Part shown: piece after piece, positions 1 to 10,542 of the stretch
Layout of the letters: each line of letters opens with the position of its first letter
Position numbering within the stretch: position 1 is the stretch's first letter
Source: Salinarimonas sp.
Lineage (GTDB): Bacteria; Pseudomonadota; Alphaproteobacteria; Rhizobiales; Beijerinckiaceae
Direction of reading: 5' to 3'
DNA length: 64,000 nt
Assembly: GCA_020832565.1 (NCBI GenBank)
Contig: JAFIEI010000006.1
Coordinates: forward strand, 50,384 to 114,383
Made by a program: the position numbers and the translations under genes
The notes under the pieces: generated by a model
Told to the model about the DNA's origin: nothing
The model's database searches: none
The model's input: the letters and a program-made list of their open reading frames with translations, nothing else

Positions 1-1877
1 GCGGGATCCTGCGCGACGTCTTCACCATGGGCGCGCGCCCCATCGCCGCACTCAACGCCCTGCGTTTCGGCTCCCCGGATCATCCGAGGACCCGCCACCT
101 CGTCTCCGGCGTGGTGCACGGGATCGGCGGCTACGGCAATTCCTTCGGCGTGCCGACCGTGGGCGGATCCGTCGGATTCCATTCGCGCTATGACGGCAAC
201 ATCCTCGTCAACGCCATGGCGGTGGGCCTCGCAAAGACCGACGAGATCTTCTACGCCAAGGCCACGGGGGTGGGAAACCCCATCGTCTATCTCGGCTCCA
301 AGACCGGGCGTGACGGCATCCACGGGGCCACCATGGCCTCGGCCAGCTTCGACGAATCGGCGGATGAGAAGCGCCCCACCGTCCAGGTCGGCGATCCTTT
401 CGCGGAGAAGCTTCTGCTCGAAGCCTGCCTCGAACTGATGGCATCGGGCGCGGTCATCGCCATCCAGGACATGGGCGCGGCGGGCCTGACCTCCTCTTCG
501 GTGGAGATGGGTGCGAAGGGCAATCTCGGCATCGAGCTCGATCTCGACGCGGTCCCCTGCCGCGAAGAGGGCATGACCGCCTATGAGATGATGCTCTCGG
601 AGAGCCAGGAGCGCATGCTCATGGTGCTCGAGCCCGGCATGGAGGAAGAGGCGCAGGCGATCTTCCGCAAATGGGAGCTCGATTTCGCCGTGATCGGCAA
701 GACCACCGACACCCTGCGTTTCGTCGTTAAGCATCAGGGCCGGGTCGAGGCCGATCTGCCGATCAAGGAACTGGGCGACGAGGCCCCGATCTATGATCGC
801 CCGCACGAGCCGACACCGCCGCGCCCGGAAATCGCAGCCGAGGACATCCGCCCTCCGCTGCGCGATTCGGAAGCCCTGATCGCACTCCTGAACACGCCGG
901 ACCTGTGCGCGAAGAACTGGATCTTCGAGCAATACGATCACCTCATTCTCGGCAATACCGTGCAGACGCCCGGCGGCGATGCGGCGATCGTGCGCGTCGA
1001 GGACGGGCCGAAAGGGCTCGCGCTCACCACCGATGTCACGCCCCGCTATTGCGAGGCCGATCCGGTCGAGGGCGGCAGGCAGGCGGTGGCGGAAGCCTAT
1101 CGCAATATCTGCGCAGTGGGCGGCAGGCCGCTGGCCATCACCGACAATCTCAATTTCGGCAATCCCGAGCGCCCGCATTTCATGGGCCAGCTCGTCGGCT
1201 GCATCCGGGGCATCGGCGAGGCCTGCGCCGCGCTCGATTTCCCCGTCGTCTCGGGCAATGTCTCGCTCTACAACGAGACCAACGAGATCGGCATCCTGCC
1301 CACCCCCACCATCGGCGGCGTCGGCCTCATCGATGATTGCGCGCGCCATGCCACGATCGGCTTCCGGCGTGACGACGACGTGATCCTGATCATCGGCGAG
1401 ACCCGCGGCTGGCTCGGCGCATCGGCCTATCTGGCAGAGATCTGCGGCCGCGAGGACGGCGCGCCGCCGCCGGTGGATCTGGAGCGCGAGCGCGCCCATG
1501 GCGGCTTCGTGCGTGCGGCCATCGCCGCCGGGCGGCTCGATTGCGTTCACGACATCTCCGATGGCGGGCTCGCCGTGGCCCTCGCCGAGATGGCCATGGC
1601 CGGCAATATGGGCGCGAGCATCGACACCCTGCCCGACGGTCCCTCACATGCCGTTCTGTTCGGCGAGGATCAGGGGCGCTACCTCATCGCCCTGCCCGAA
1701 GATGCGGCACAGGCTTTGATTGCAGATGCCCAGACCGCGGGAATTTTCGTCATGAAACTCGGTCGAACCGGTGGCGATGCGTTGATTCTGCCTGATAATC
1801 AGGCCATATCTATCGAAGCGCTGAAACAGGCGCACGAGAGCTGGCTGCCTGAATACATGGCAGCCGAACCGGCCTGA
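1..1877 (+). CDS. purL: Phosphoribosylformylglycinamidine synthase subunit PurL (5' truncated by window edge)
   Basis: Frame is open from base 3 ([23 protein letters not shown]); PurL motifs [65 protein letters not shown]. Confidence 0.96.
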   Translation, partial: GILRDVFTMGARPIAALNALRFGSPDHPRTRHLVSGVVHGIGGYGNSFGVPTVGGSVGFHSRYDGNILVNAMAVGLAKTDEIFYAKATGVGNPIVYLGSKTGRDGIHGATMASASFDESADEKRPTVQVGDPFAEKLLLEACLELMASGAVIAIQDMGAAGLTSSSVEMGAKGNLGIELDLDAVPCREEGMTAYEMMLSESQERMLMVLEPGMEEEAQAIFRKWELDFAVIGKTTDTLRFVVKHQGRVEADLPIKELGDEAPIYDRPHEPTPPRPEIAAEDIRPPLRDSEALIALLNTPDLCAKNWIFEQYDHLILGNTVQTPGGDAAIVRVEDGPKGLALTTDVTPRYCEADPVEGGRQAVAEAYRNICAVGGRPLAITDNLNFGNPERPHFMGQLVGCIRGIGEACAALDFPVVSGNVSLYNETNEIGILPTPTIGGVGLIDDCARHATIGFRRDDDVILIIGETRGWLGASAYLAEICGREDGAPPPVDLERERAHGGFVRAAIAAGRLDCVHDISDGGLAVALAEMAMAGNMGASIDTLPDGPSHAVLFGEDQGRYLIALPEDAAQALIADAQTAGIFVMKLGRTGGDALILPDNQAISIEALKQAHESWLPEYMAAEPA

Positions 1878-1891
1878 GGAGAGTATCGCCC

Positions 1892-2125
1892 ATGCCCATG
1901 GAAGCCCGCGACATCGAGAAGATGATCAAGGAAGCCATTCCGGATGCCACGGTCGAAATCCGCGATCTGGCCGGCGACGGCGACCACTATGCCGCGACGG
2001 TCACTTCGGCGGAATTCAAGGGCAAGAGCCGGGTGCAGCAGCACCAGATGGTCTATCAGGCCCTGCAGGGGCGCATGGGCGGTGTCCTGCACGCCCTGGC
2101 GCTGACCACCATTCCCGCCGATTGA
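1892..2125 (+). CDS. BolA family protein
   Basis: 77 aa, MPMEARDIEKMIKEAIPDATVEIRDLAGDGDHYAATVTSAEFKGKSRVQQHQMVYQAL; next to monothiol glutaredoxin. Confidence 0.93.
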   Translation: MPMEARDIEKMIKEAIPDATVEIRDLAGDGDHYAATVTSAEFKGKSRVQQHQMVYQALQGRMGGVLHALALTTIPAD

Positions 2126-2175
2126 ACATTCACCCCGGGTCCGGCGTCTTGAGCGCCGGAGCACAGGAGTATCCC

Positions 2176-2508
2176 ATGAGCGCGCACGAGACCATCGACA
2201 CCGAAGTCAAGACCAACGACGTGGTACTCTTCATGAAGGGCACGCCGGACTTTCCGATGTGCGGCTTCTCCGGCCAGGTCGTCCAGATCCTGAACTATCT
2301 CGGCGTCGATTATAAAGGCATCAACGTCCTTGATGATGAGGGCATTCGCAGCGGCATCAAGGAATATTCCAGCTGGCCGACGATTCCGCAGCTCTACGTC
2401 AAGGGCGAGTTCGTCGGCGGCTGCGACATTGCCCGCGAGATGTTCCAGGCTGGAGAACTGCAGCAGTTCTTCACCGAGAAGGGCATCACGGTCAAGCAGG
2501 GCGCGTGA
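2176..2508 (+). CDS. grxD: Grx4-type monothiol glutaredoxin
   Basis: Internal start MSAHETIDTEVKTNDVVLFMKGTPDFPMCGFSGQ; CGFS active site; SD-like aggag upstream. Confidence 0.95.
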   Translation: MSAHETIDTEVKTNDVVLFMKGTPDFPMCGFSGQVVQILNYLGVDYKGINVLDDEGIRSGIKEYSSWPTIPQLYVKGEFVGGCDIAREMFQAGELQQFFTEKGITVKQGA

Positions 2509-2547
2509 TCCGCTGAACCTGGATGTGTCGGGGGTTGAGCGAAGCCG

Positions 2548-3171
2548 ATGTCGAGCGCGCGCATGCTGCCCCCGATCCTGCCGCCTGCCGGGGATGGCCA
2601 GCGCATCGGCCTGTTCGGCGGCAGTTTCGACCCGCCGCATGAAGGCCATCGCCATGTGGCGGTGACGGCGCTCAGGCGCCTGCGCCTCGATGCCGTCTGG
2701 TGGCTGGTCACGCCCGGCAATCCGCTGAAGGCCGGCAGGAGCATCGCCCCGCTCGCCGAGCGCATGGCGGCGGCCCGCGCGCTTGCCGCGCATCCGCGCA
2801 TCGCCGTCAGCGATGTCGAGCACCAGGCCGGTCTGCGCTATACCAGCGATACCCTGCATTACCTGCAAGAACGCCGGCCCGATCTCGCCTTCGTCTGGAT
2901 CATGGGCGCGGACGGGCTGACCCATTTCCACCGCTGGCGCGACTGGCGCGGCATCGCGCGGGCCATGCCGATCTGCGTGATCGACCGCCCCGGCCATTCC
3001 CGCGCCGCGACGGCCTCCCTTGCCGGGCAGGCACTCGCCCGTTACCGGTTGCCGGAGGCGGCGGCGCCGGTTCTCGCCGGCGCCCCGCCCCCCGCCTGGA
3101 TCTTCCTGCACGGCCCGCGCCTGCCGATCTCCTCGACGCAGATCCGCACGAGCCGTGAGGCCGGCATCTGA
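2548..3171 (+). CDS. nadD: Nicotinate-nucleotide adenylyltransferase
   Basis: GLFGGSFDPPHEGHRHVA nucleotidyltransferase motif, WWLVTPGNPLK, ISSTQIR C-terminus. Confidence 0.93.
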   Translation: MSSARMLPPILPPAGDGQRIGLFGGSFDPPHEGHRHVAVTALRRLRLDAVWWLVTPGNPLKAGRSIAPLAERMAAARALAAHPRIAVSDVEHQAGLRYTSDTLHYLQERRPDLAFVWIMGADGLTHFHRWRDWRGIARAMPICVIDRPGHSRAATASLAGQALARYRLPEAAAPVLAGAPPPAWIFLHGPRLPISSTQIRTSREAGI

Positions 3172-3173
3172 TC

Positions 3174-3920
3174 TCAGGCCAATACCCGCCCGAAACCCAG
3201 CAGGCGCTGGATGCGCCCGAGCACGTAGCTGTAGCGCTGCACCCGTGACGGATAGGGCCCGCGATTGCCCTCGATGGTGGTCACGATCCCGTCGGCATGG
3301 CGCTCGACCAGCCCGATATGGCCCTGCCAGCCATTGATGGCGCCGCGCCACCAGACGATGATGTCACCCGCTCGCGGCGGATCGTCCGGTCCCGCCTCAA
3401 AGTCCCAGCCCTTGCGCCGGAACTGGTTGCGGATATCGCGTGCGCCCAGCGAATATCTGAACGGCATTTCCTGCCCGATCTGCGCCGCGCCCTTGCGAAA
3501 ACACCAGCTGACGAAACCGGCGCACCAGTTCGCCCCCTCCCCGATTCGCCCGTCGAGATAGAGTCGTATATCCGGCCCGCGATTGTCGCCGCCCGCTTCC
3601 CCCGCACCGCGCCCCATCTCCGCGCGCGCAACATCCAGTGCGGCGATGCCGAAGCGGCTGCCCGGCGCTTCGACGTCCCGAGCCGCCTCGGCGCGCCGCC
3701 CGAGCGCCATATCGAGCGCGAAACGCGTCAGCGGCCCGACGACCCCGTCCACGACCAGCGGATCCCCGCGCGGATCGAGCGCTTGCGCCTGAAACGCCCG
3801 CACCGCCCGGTCCATCACATTATCGAACTCGCTTTGCGGACAGCGCAGATAATCCAGCGCCATCAGATCCTCACTGAGGCCGCGCACAGCCTCCCCCTTC
3901 GATCCCTTTCGCAACAACAT
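3174..3920 (-). CDS. Peptidoglycan-binding domain protein with CHAP/NlpC-like C-terminal domain
   Basis: LLRKGSKGEAVRGLSEDLMALDYL...VVDGVVGPLTRFAL is PG_binding_1-like; C-terminal NWCAGFVSWCFRKGA, GDIIVWWRG, GHIGLVERH resemble CHAP amidases. Confidence 0.75.
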   Translation of the reverse strand: MLLRKGSKGEAVRGLSEDLMALDYLRCPQSEFDNVMDRAVRAFQAQALDPRGDPLVVDGVVGPLTRFALDMALGRRAEAARDVEAPGSRFGIAALDVARAEMGRGAGEAGGDNRGPDIRLYLDGRIGEGANWCAGFVSWCFRKGAAQIGQEMPFRYSLGARDIRNQFRRKGWDFEAGPDDPPRAGDIIVWWRGAINGWQGHIGLVERHADGIVTTIEGNRGPYPSRVQRYSYVLGRIQRLLGFGRVLA

Positions 3921-4018
3921 GCCCTGCTCCTCTCTCGCCCGGTAGGAGAGAGGCAAATAAGATAAATTTCCTTATTTACAAGATAGTACGAAAAATTTCC
4001 TACACCGAGAGCGCAACC

Positions 4019-6283
4019 TCAATACACCCCGAACAACCGCCCCAGGAATCCCGGTTCGGATTGCTGCGGCGGGATGCCGACCGGGGCCGGGGGTACGCCG
4101 TCATGGCGGCCATCATGCGCGGCGATGCCGCCGGTCGTGCCGGGCGGGACGGGGCCGTGTTCGACCATGGGGGGCGCGAAGCCGCCGGGATCGCGCGGGG
4201 CATGCCAGCGATCGGCGCCGGGCAGCGGCATCGGATATTCGGCCGCGAGCGCACGTTCCATGTAGCGTGCCCAGATATCGAGGGGCAGATTGCCGCCGGA
4301 GGCGCGGTTCGTGGAGCTGTTGTCGTCATTGCCGATCCAGACACCGGTGACCAGCGACGCCGTATAGCCGACGAACCAGGCATCGCGGAAACCCTGGCTG
4401 GTCCCGGTCTTGCCGCCGGCCTGCCAGTCGGGAAGCGCGGCACGGCGCCCGGTTCCGGCCACCATGGTTTCATGCATCATCGCATTCATCTTCGACACGG
4501 TATCGTCATCGATGACCTGGCCGAGACCGGCGCGCACGCGGTGATAGAGCACCTCGCCGGACGCCGTCTCCACCCGCGTGATGACATGCGGGATCACGCC
4601 CGTGCCGCCATTGGCGAAGGTCGCATAGGCCCCCGTCAGTTCCAGCGGCGTCACCTCCGAGGTGCCGAGCGCGATCGAGGCATTGGCCTGCAGCGCCGAG
4701 CGGATGCCCAGCCGCTGGGCGACACTGATCACCTCGCGCACGCCCACTTCCATGCCCAGGCTCACCGCCACCGTGTTAAGCGAGAGCGAGAGCGCCTCAC
4801 GCAGGGTGACCGGGCCGCGGAAATCGCGCGAGAAATTCTCCGGGCTCCAGTCGCCGAGACGGATCGGACGGTCCTCGCGGATGGTATCGGGGGTCAGCCC
4901 GCGCTCCATCGCCGCGAGATAGACGAAGGGCTTGAAGGCGGAGCCCGGCTGCCGGCGTGCGGCGACGGCGCGGTTGAACTGGCTTTGCGCATAATCCTTG
5001 CCGCCGACCAGCGCCTTGATCGCGCCGTCGGGCCGCAGCGAGACGATGGCTCCCTGCTCCACGCCGAAGCGTTCGCCCTGCTCGCTCAGTTCCGCGATCA
5101 GCGAGGCCTCGGCAGCCTGCTGCAGGCCGAGATCGATCGTGGTGTGGACGATCACGTCCTGCTGCACCGCGCCGATGAAATCGTCGAGCACGTCCATGAC
5201 GTAGTCGGCGGCGTAATTCGCGGTGCCCGGGCCGAGGGGGCGGTTGATCTCGGCCGGACGCGCCATGGCATTGGCCATCCGGTTTTCATCGATGAAGCCC
5301 TGGTTGGCCATGGCGTTGAGGACGAGCGCCGCGCGGTCGCGGGCCGCTTGCGGATTGCGCGTCGGGGCGAGCCGCGAGGGAGCCTGGACGAGGCCGGCGA
5401 GCATCGCCGCTTCCGCCAGCGTCAGTTCCTCCGCCGCCTTGTCGAAATAGCGCCGCGCCGCCGCCTCGACGCCATAGGCGCCGGCGCCGAAATAGACGCG
5501 GTTCATGTAGAGTTCGAGCAACTCGTCCTTGCCGTGGCGACGCTCCAGCCACAGAGCGAGGATCGCCTCCTGGATCTTGCGCGAGGCGGTACGCTCATGC
5601 GTGAGAAAGAGATTTTTGGCGAGCTGCTGGGTGATCGTGGAGCCCCCCTGCACCGTCGCCCCGGTTGCGAGATTGGTCGCGAGCGCGCGCCCGATCCCGA
5701 CGGGATCGATGCCGAAATGGCTGTAGAAACGCCGGTCCTCGATCGCGATGAAGGCCTGGGGCACATGGCCCGGCAGATCATGGATGGAGACGTTGCGCCC
5801 GCCGGTCTCGCCGCGATTGGCGATCAGCGTGCCGTCATTGGCGAGAATCTCGATATTGGGCGGACGCTTGGGCACCGCGAGGCGATCGATCGGAGGCAAT
5901 TGCGTGGCGTGATAGACCACGAGCCCCGTCAGTGCGATCGCCGCCCAGAGCGTGAGCACGACGCAGCCATAGACGATCCGCCCGAGGAACGAGCGCCGCC
6001 GCCTTCCGCCGCGCCGACCGGCGCGCCCGTTGCCGCGCGTTCCCGCCTTGCGGTTTTTCGAAGCGGCGGCGTTACCGCCATTGCCGCGTGTCGCCTTGCG
6101 CGTGCCCGCTTGCTTTCCCGCCGCATTGCCCGCCCGTCTGGCCATGGCATCCTCGTGAATCGGGCCTCCCGCACGGTCCTGCGGGCTCAGGCGCAGATCG
6201 GGAATGCCGGAGGCGGATGCGGGAAAATCGAGCATCGGCTCCCGCCGCTCCCGCTTGTCCTTCCTGCCTGAGAACAGACCCAT
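4019..6283 (-). CDS. PBP1-family bifunctional transglycosylase/transpeptidase
   Basis: EDRRFYSHFGIDPVGIGRALATNL, QGGSTITQQLAKNLFLTHERT (GT51); RQPGSAFKPFVYLAAME, KTGTSQGFRDAWFVGYT (transpeptidase). Confidence 0.95.
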   Translation of the reverse strand: MGLFSGRKDKRERREPMLDFPASASGIPDLRLSPQDRAGGPIHEDAMARRAGNAAGKQAGTRKATRGNGGNAAASKNRKAGTRGNGRAGRRGGRRRRSFLGRIVYGCVVLTLWAAIALTGLVVYHATQLPPIDRLAVPKRPPNIEILANDGTLIANRGETGGRNVSIHDLPGHVPQAFIAIEDRRFYSHFGIDPVGIGRALATNLATGATVQGGSTITQQLAKNLFLTHERTASRKIQEAILALWLERRHGKDELLELYMNRVYFGAGAYGVEAAARRYFDKAAEELTLAEAAMLAGLVQAPSRLAPTRNPQAARDRAALVLNAMANQGFIDENRMANAMARPAEINRPLGPGTANYAADYVMDVLDDFIGAVQQDVIVHTTIDLGLQQAAEASLIAELSEQGERFGVEQGAIVSLRPDGAIKALVGGKDYAQSQFNRAVAARRQPGSAFKPFVYLAAMERGLTPDTIREDRPIRLGDWSPENFSRDFRGPVTLREALSLSLNTVAVSLGMEVGVREVISVAQRLGIRSALQANASIALGTSEVTPLELTGAYATFANGGTGVIPHVITRVETASGEVLYHRVRAGLGQVIDDDTVSKMNAMMHETMVAGTGRRAALPDWQAGGKTGTSQGFRDAWFVGYTASLVTGVWIGNDDNSSTNRASGGNLPLDIWARYMERALAAEYPMPLPGADRWHAPRDPGGFAPPMVEHGPVPPGTTGGIAAHDGRHDGVPPAPVGIPPQQSEPGFLGRLFGVY

Positions 6284-6554
6284 ATCCCGCGTCCCCGCGA
6301 TGTTGCGTGCTTAAGGCCGAGTTAATCGGCATTCGCAATCTAAATGTGGCGGTTTAAGGAGCGATGAACGAAAGCACGTTGCGTCTGCGGCGTTGAGTGG
6401 CAGGTCTGGCGCTTCGAGCGACCGGCCCAGGGGTACTCAAAAAAGCAATCTAAAATTCATATTCATCTGTTTTGCGATTTTTAAATGGTGTATCGGATCT
6501 TTCGATTATGGCGATGCGGGCTCGCACGTAAAGTTGCAGATTCAGGAGATTGCA

Positions 6555-7283
6555 TTGAGTTCGGTAATTCGCGTCATCAGTCTGCCCGATGCGCATGAAC
6601 GCAGAGCCCGGATGAAGCGTCAGCTCGACCCGCTCGGTGCAAACTGGTCGTTCTTCGATGCCTGGCGCCATGCACCGCCAGGTTTGCCCGTGGGGCGCAT
6701 GATCGATCGCGAGCTGACACAAGGGGAGCTCGGATGCTTCAGCAGCCATTACGTTGCCTGGCAATGGTTCGTGGAACAGAGCGAGGCCGACCAACTCGTC
6801 ATACTCGAAGACGATACCGTCCTTGACCCGGATTTCTTTCTCGCCATCGATGAGTGGACGCACGCGCTGGAACAGGTCGACATGGTCCGCCTCTACGGCC
6901 AGAAGTTCCGGCGCTGGAGCCGATTGCGACGTATCCGGAACAAGCGCCTCGTTCGGTATTTCGAGGCGCCTACCGGCACGCAGGCTTACATCCTGACACG
7001 AAGGGGCGCGATGCGGCTCCTCCGGTCGATAAAACGGATCGAGCGCCCCATAGATGACGAGCTCAATCGGTTCTGGGCCCACGGTGTTCTCCCCATGGCG
7101 CTCTTTCCCTACCCGGTGATAGAATGCTGCGGACCGAGTTCCGCCACTATGGGAGATCGACGCCGTGGCCAGATGACGCCCGGAGTGGCATTGCAGTATC
7201 ATGCGCATCGACTCGCCGAGGATTTGCGCAGGCTCGCCTGCAACATAAGGCTTGCCGTCACGCAGCACCGCTTGTCGGACTGA
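6555..7283 (+). CDS. Glycosyltransferase family 25 (LPS biosynthesis-type) protein
   Basis: SSVIRVISLPDAHERRARMKRQLDPLG...ELGCFSSHYVAWQWF...LVILEDDTVLD...YILTRRGAMRLL; probable TTG start with aggag SD. Confidence 0.8.
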   Translation: MSSVIRVISLPDAHERRARMKRQLDPLGANWSFFDAWRHAPPGLPVGRMIDRELTQGELGCFSSHYVAWQWFVEQSEADQLVILEDDTVLDPDFFLAIDEWTHALEQVDMVRLYGQKFRRWSRLRRIRNKRLVRYFEAPTGTQAYILTRRGAMRLLRSIKRIERPIDDELNRFWAHGVLPMALFPYPVIECCGPSSATMGDRRRGQMTPGVALQYHAHRLAEDLRRLACNIRLAVTQHRLSD

Positions 7284-7438
7284 CGCTCGAAGACGGGGCA
7301 TGGAACGCGAGACAGGCCGTTCGATTCCGCTGACGCATTCCCGCATTCTGTTCGTATTGACGAGCGGCATCGCGCATTGACTTCGGCAGATGCCGGGTTT
7401 TGATGACGCAGAACACAATTTGCTGGAGAAACCACGCC

Positions 7439-8626
7439 ATGCCGAAGATCGTCGAAGCCTTTTCGCGGATCGGCGAGGAAAATGCCTTCGCCGTCCTCGC
7501 GCGCGCCACGCAATTGCAGGCGCAGGGGCGCGACGTCATCAATCTCGGCATCGGCCAGCCCGATTTCGCCACGCCCGAACATATCGTCGAGGCTGCGATC
7601 AAGGCGCTGCGCGACGGCCATCACGGCTATACGCCCGCCACCGGCATCCTGCCCCTGCGCGAGGCGATCTGCCGCGACCTCGCCCGCCGGCTCGATGCGA
7701 ATGTCTCGCCCGATGCGGTGATGGTGATGCCCGGCGGCAAGGTGACCATGTTCGCCGCGATCCTGATGTTCGGCGAGCCGGGCGCCGAGATCCTCTACCC
7801 CGATCCGGGCTTTCCGATCTACCGCTCGATGATCGAGTTCACCGGCGCGACCCCCGTCCCCGTGCCGATCCGCGAGGAGAACGGCTTTGCCTTCTCGGCG
7901 CAGGAAACGCTTTCGCTGATCACACCGCGCACGCGCCTCCTGATCCTGAACTCCCCGGCCAATCCGACCGGCGGCGTCACCCCGAAGGTCGAGATCGACG
8001 CGCTCGTCGCCGGGCTCGCGGCGCATCCGCATGTCGCGATCCTCTCCGACGAGATCTACGGCAGCATGACCTATGACGGCGAGCCGCATGTCTCGCTCTT
8101 GTCATATCCCGACATCCGCGACAGGCTTATCTATCTCGACGGCGCCTCGAAGACCTATGCCATGACGGGCTGGCGGCTCGGCTGGTCGGTCTGGCCGCCA
8201 GCCTTCTACGAGGCGGCGCGCAAGCTCGCGGTGAACTCCTTCTCCTGCGTCAATGCAGCGACGCAATATGCCGGCATCGCCGCCCTCGACGGGCCGCAGG
8301 ATCGCGTTGGCGAAATGATGGCGGCCTTCGATGCGCGCCGCAAGTTGGTGGTGGAGGGGCTCAACGCCCTGCCCGGCATCAGCTGCCGCACACCGAAGGG
8401 CGCCTTCTACGCCTTCCCCAATATCCGCGAGACCGGCTGGAAGGCCAAGCCGCTCGCCTCGGCGCTTCTCGAAACAGCCGGCGTCGCCGTGATCGGCGGC
8501 CCGGATTTCGGCGTCCACGGCGAAGGCTATCTGCGCCTCTCCTATGCCGCCTCACAGGAGGCGATCAGCGCCGCGCTGGCACGGATGGGGGATTTCCTTG
8601 AAGGCGAGGCGCCGCCACAGCGGTAA
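7439..8626 (+). CDS. Pyridoxal phosphate-dependent aminotransferase (class I/II)
   Basis: MPKIVEAFSRIGEENAFAVLARA...NSPANPTGGV...LSDEIYGSMTYDG...DGASKTYAMTGWRLGW. Confidence 0.92.
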   Translation: MPKIVEAFSRIGEENAFAVLARATQLQAQGRDVINLGIGQPDFATPEHIVEAAIKALRDGHHGYTPATGILPLREAICRDLARRLDANVSPDAVMVMPGGKVTMFAAILMFGEPGAEILYPDPGFPIYRSMIEFTGATPVPVPIREENGFAFSAQETLSLITPRTRLLILNSPANPTGGVTPKVEIDALVAGLAAHPHVAILSDEIYGSMTYDGEPHVSLLSYPDIRDRLIYLDGASKTYAMTGWRLGWSVWPPAFYEAARKLAVNSFSCVNAATQYAGIAALDGPQDRVGEMMAAFDARRKLVVEGLNALPGISCRTPKGAFYAFPNIRETGWKAKPLASALLETAGVAVIGGPDFGVHGEGYLRLSYAASQEAISAALARMGDFLEGEAPPQR

Positions 8627-9053
8627 TGGGGGCGCTCGGCATCGGCTGCAGCTGCACCGAACCGCCATTGTATCCGCTCCTTGCCGACCGGTGACGAGGA
8701 AGGCTATCGGTCGATCGTGTGGATCGACCCGCGGATCGTTCCTGGGTCTGAGCCAGCCGCGTGAGCAGCAGGCGGGCCGGGTGCGCTCCCCCTTTCGCGC
8801 CAGATGCCGAGGGGTGCACATCTTCGGCCGAGAAATCGATGAGCATCTGGGCCGGTGGGCATCGGGCGCGCCAGATCTCGATGAAATGCGCTTTAGCTTT
8901 CAATGACCGGACTATCAAGCACTACAAACACAATACTAAAAGATTTTGTATTGAAGTAAATTACAGTCAAAAATTTATATTTAGCCAAAACTATATTCTA
9001 TTATATATACAAAAACTTATTCATCAGGACGCTCTTAAAACGATAGAAAAATT

Positions 9054-9575
9054 CTACTGAGGCGGGAGCAAAACCATATCAACTGAGTGAATAATGCCAT
9101 TTGATGCCTCTATATCAGTAGCCGATACCGCAACATCTCCCACCATAATGCCGCCTTCCGATCCTTCGACAACGAGTGTCGTCTGCGCCGCTGTGGTAAC
9201 GGTAACTGTCTGAGTACCAATATCAACTGATGTCATGGAACCCGGCACGACGTGGTGCCCCAGAATATAATTCAACTGATTTCTGTTCTGCGGAGAAAAA
9301 AGTGCGTCGCGCGTTGTCTGTGGAATACGCTCGAATGCTGCATTTGTCGGCGCAAACAAGGTGAACGGTCCACCTTCTAAAAAAGCTTCTTCGAGACCTG
9401 CAAGAACAATGGCTTCCGAAAGAATACTGAAATTTTGATCTGCGCTTACTATTTCTCCGATGGAAGGAGCGCCCATGTTCCTTTCATCCATTTGTGCAAT
9501 CACGCTCGTGGCAGAAAAAGCGAGGAGCGAAGTGGTCAGCGCCGCGACTGAGAAAATTCTATTGATACAGATCAT
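9054..9575 (-). CDS. Secreted fasciclin (FAS1) domain protein
   Basis: Signal peptide MICINRIFSVAALTTSLLAFSATSVIAQ; GPFTLFAPTNAAFERIP, LNYILGHHVVPG, IEASNGIIHSVDMVLLPP. Confidence 0.88.
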   Translation of the reverse strand: MICINRIFSVAALTTSLLAFSATSVIAQMDERNMGAPSIGEIVSADQNFSILSEAIVLAGLEEAFLEGGPFTLFAPTNAAFERIPQTTRDALFSPQNRNQLNYILGHHVVPGSMTSVDIGTQTVTVTTAAQTTLVVEGSEGGIMVGDVAVSATDIEASNGIIHSVDMVLLPPQ

Positions 9576-9870
9576 AAGGCGAAATCCTCTCCGTGTGTCT
9601 AAACACACTATCTGGAGGAATATATCTATGGATGAAAATCAAAATCAATACAAATTCAAAATTGCGGAAACATCAGTGTTGAATGCAGCGCATTGCTTGC
9701 GGCATCACGCGGCCTGGCCTGCTTCCCCGTCGATGATATCCCGCAGGGCCGTCTTCCGTTTCGAAAACAGAACGGAAAGAAAGTTAGGCGGAGCTTTGAT
9801 CTGTCAGTTTGGAAGTCGAGCGCGTTACTGTTGCGAGAAAAGGTGCCTCACGACGAACCCAGCACTTTGA

Positions 9871-10527
9871 TCACACCCCGCGATACACCCACACCCGCGC
9901 GGGCGGGATGTTGCGCCAGACGCGCGAGGAGCCTGCCATGGTGAAACTGCCGGCGCGCTTGGGGATCGGCGGGATGACCGCATAGGTGAACTGAACAAAG
10001 GGCGCCTGCGGCTGCAACAGAGCCTGTGAGCGCTGCAGCAGCGCGGTCCGGTCCGTCATGGGCCGGGTGAACAGCGGCAGGCTGGAGACCACGGCGGCGG
10101 CCGGGGTATGGAGGATGCCCGCGAGCGTCTCGTCGAGGGCATAGGCATCCCCCTGCACGATCGTCGCGCGCGGGAAGCGCTTGGTGAGCAGCTTGCAGAA
10201 ATCCGGGTTGAATTCGACCAGAACCAGACGCTCCTGCTCGATTCCCCGATTGATCAGCGCTTCGGTGACCGGGCCGGTTCCGGGGCCGAGTTCGACCACC
10301 GGCCCCTGAACCGTCGGGTCGACATAGGAAGCCATGGTGCGCGCGAGCGCCTTTCCCGACGGCGCGACCGCGCCCGTCATCAACGGCTTCTCCAGCCATG
10401 AGCGCAGGAAGCGGGCTTCGTCATCGAACTTCGCGCCGTCGCCGCGCGTGGCCCGACGCGACCTTTTTTGCAGGGTATTGAGCACGCACCGCCCCTTCGT
10501 CGAAAATGTCCGTTCACCATAGACCAA
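9871..10527 (-). CDS. Phospholipid N-methyltransferase-like SAM methyltransferase
   Basis: GPVVELGPGTGPVTEALI...LVLVEFNPDFCKLL..FPRATIVQGDA...VVSSLPLF resembles PmtA/KsgA-like enzymes. Confidence 0.78.
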   Translation of the reverse strand: MVYGERTFSTKGRCVLNTLQKRSRRATRGDGAKFDDEARFLRSWLEKPLMTGAVAPSGKALARTMASYVDPTVQGPVVELGPGTGPVTEALINRGIEQERLVLVEFNPDFCKLLTKRFPRATIVQGDAYALDETLAGILHTPAAAVVSSLPLFTRPMTDRTALLQRSQALLQPQAPFVQFTYAVIPPIPKRAGSFTMAGSSRVWRNIPPARVWVYRGV

Positions 10528-10542
10528 CGTGCGGGCCGCCGG

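Noticed and set aside
2056-3351. Long antisense ORF (431 aa) opposite grxD/nadD
   Set aside because: Mirror-frame ORF typical of high-GC DNA; low-complexity Arg/Ala/Asp composition and overlaps well-supported genes.
4061-6271. 736-aa ORF antisense to the PBP gene
   Set aside because: Same high-GC antisense artefact; the PBP reading frame has unmistakable motifs.
8761-9060. 99-aa ORF in the AT-rich region
   Set aside because: No SD, mixed composition (GC-rich first half, AT-rich second half) and no recognisable domain; likely chance ORF.
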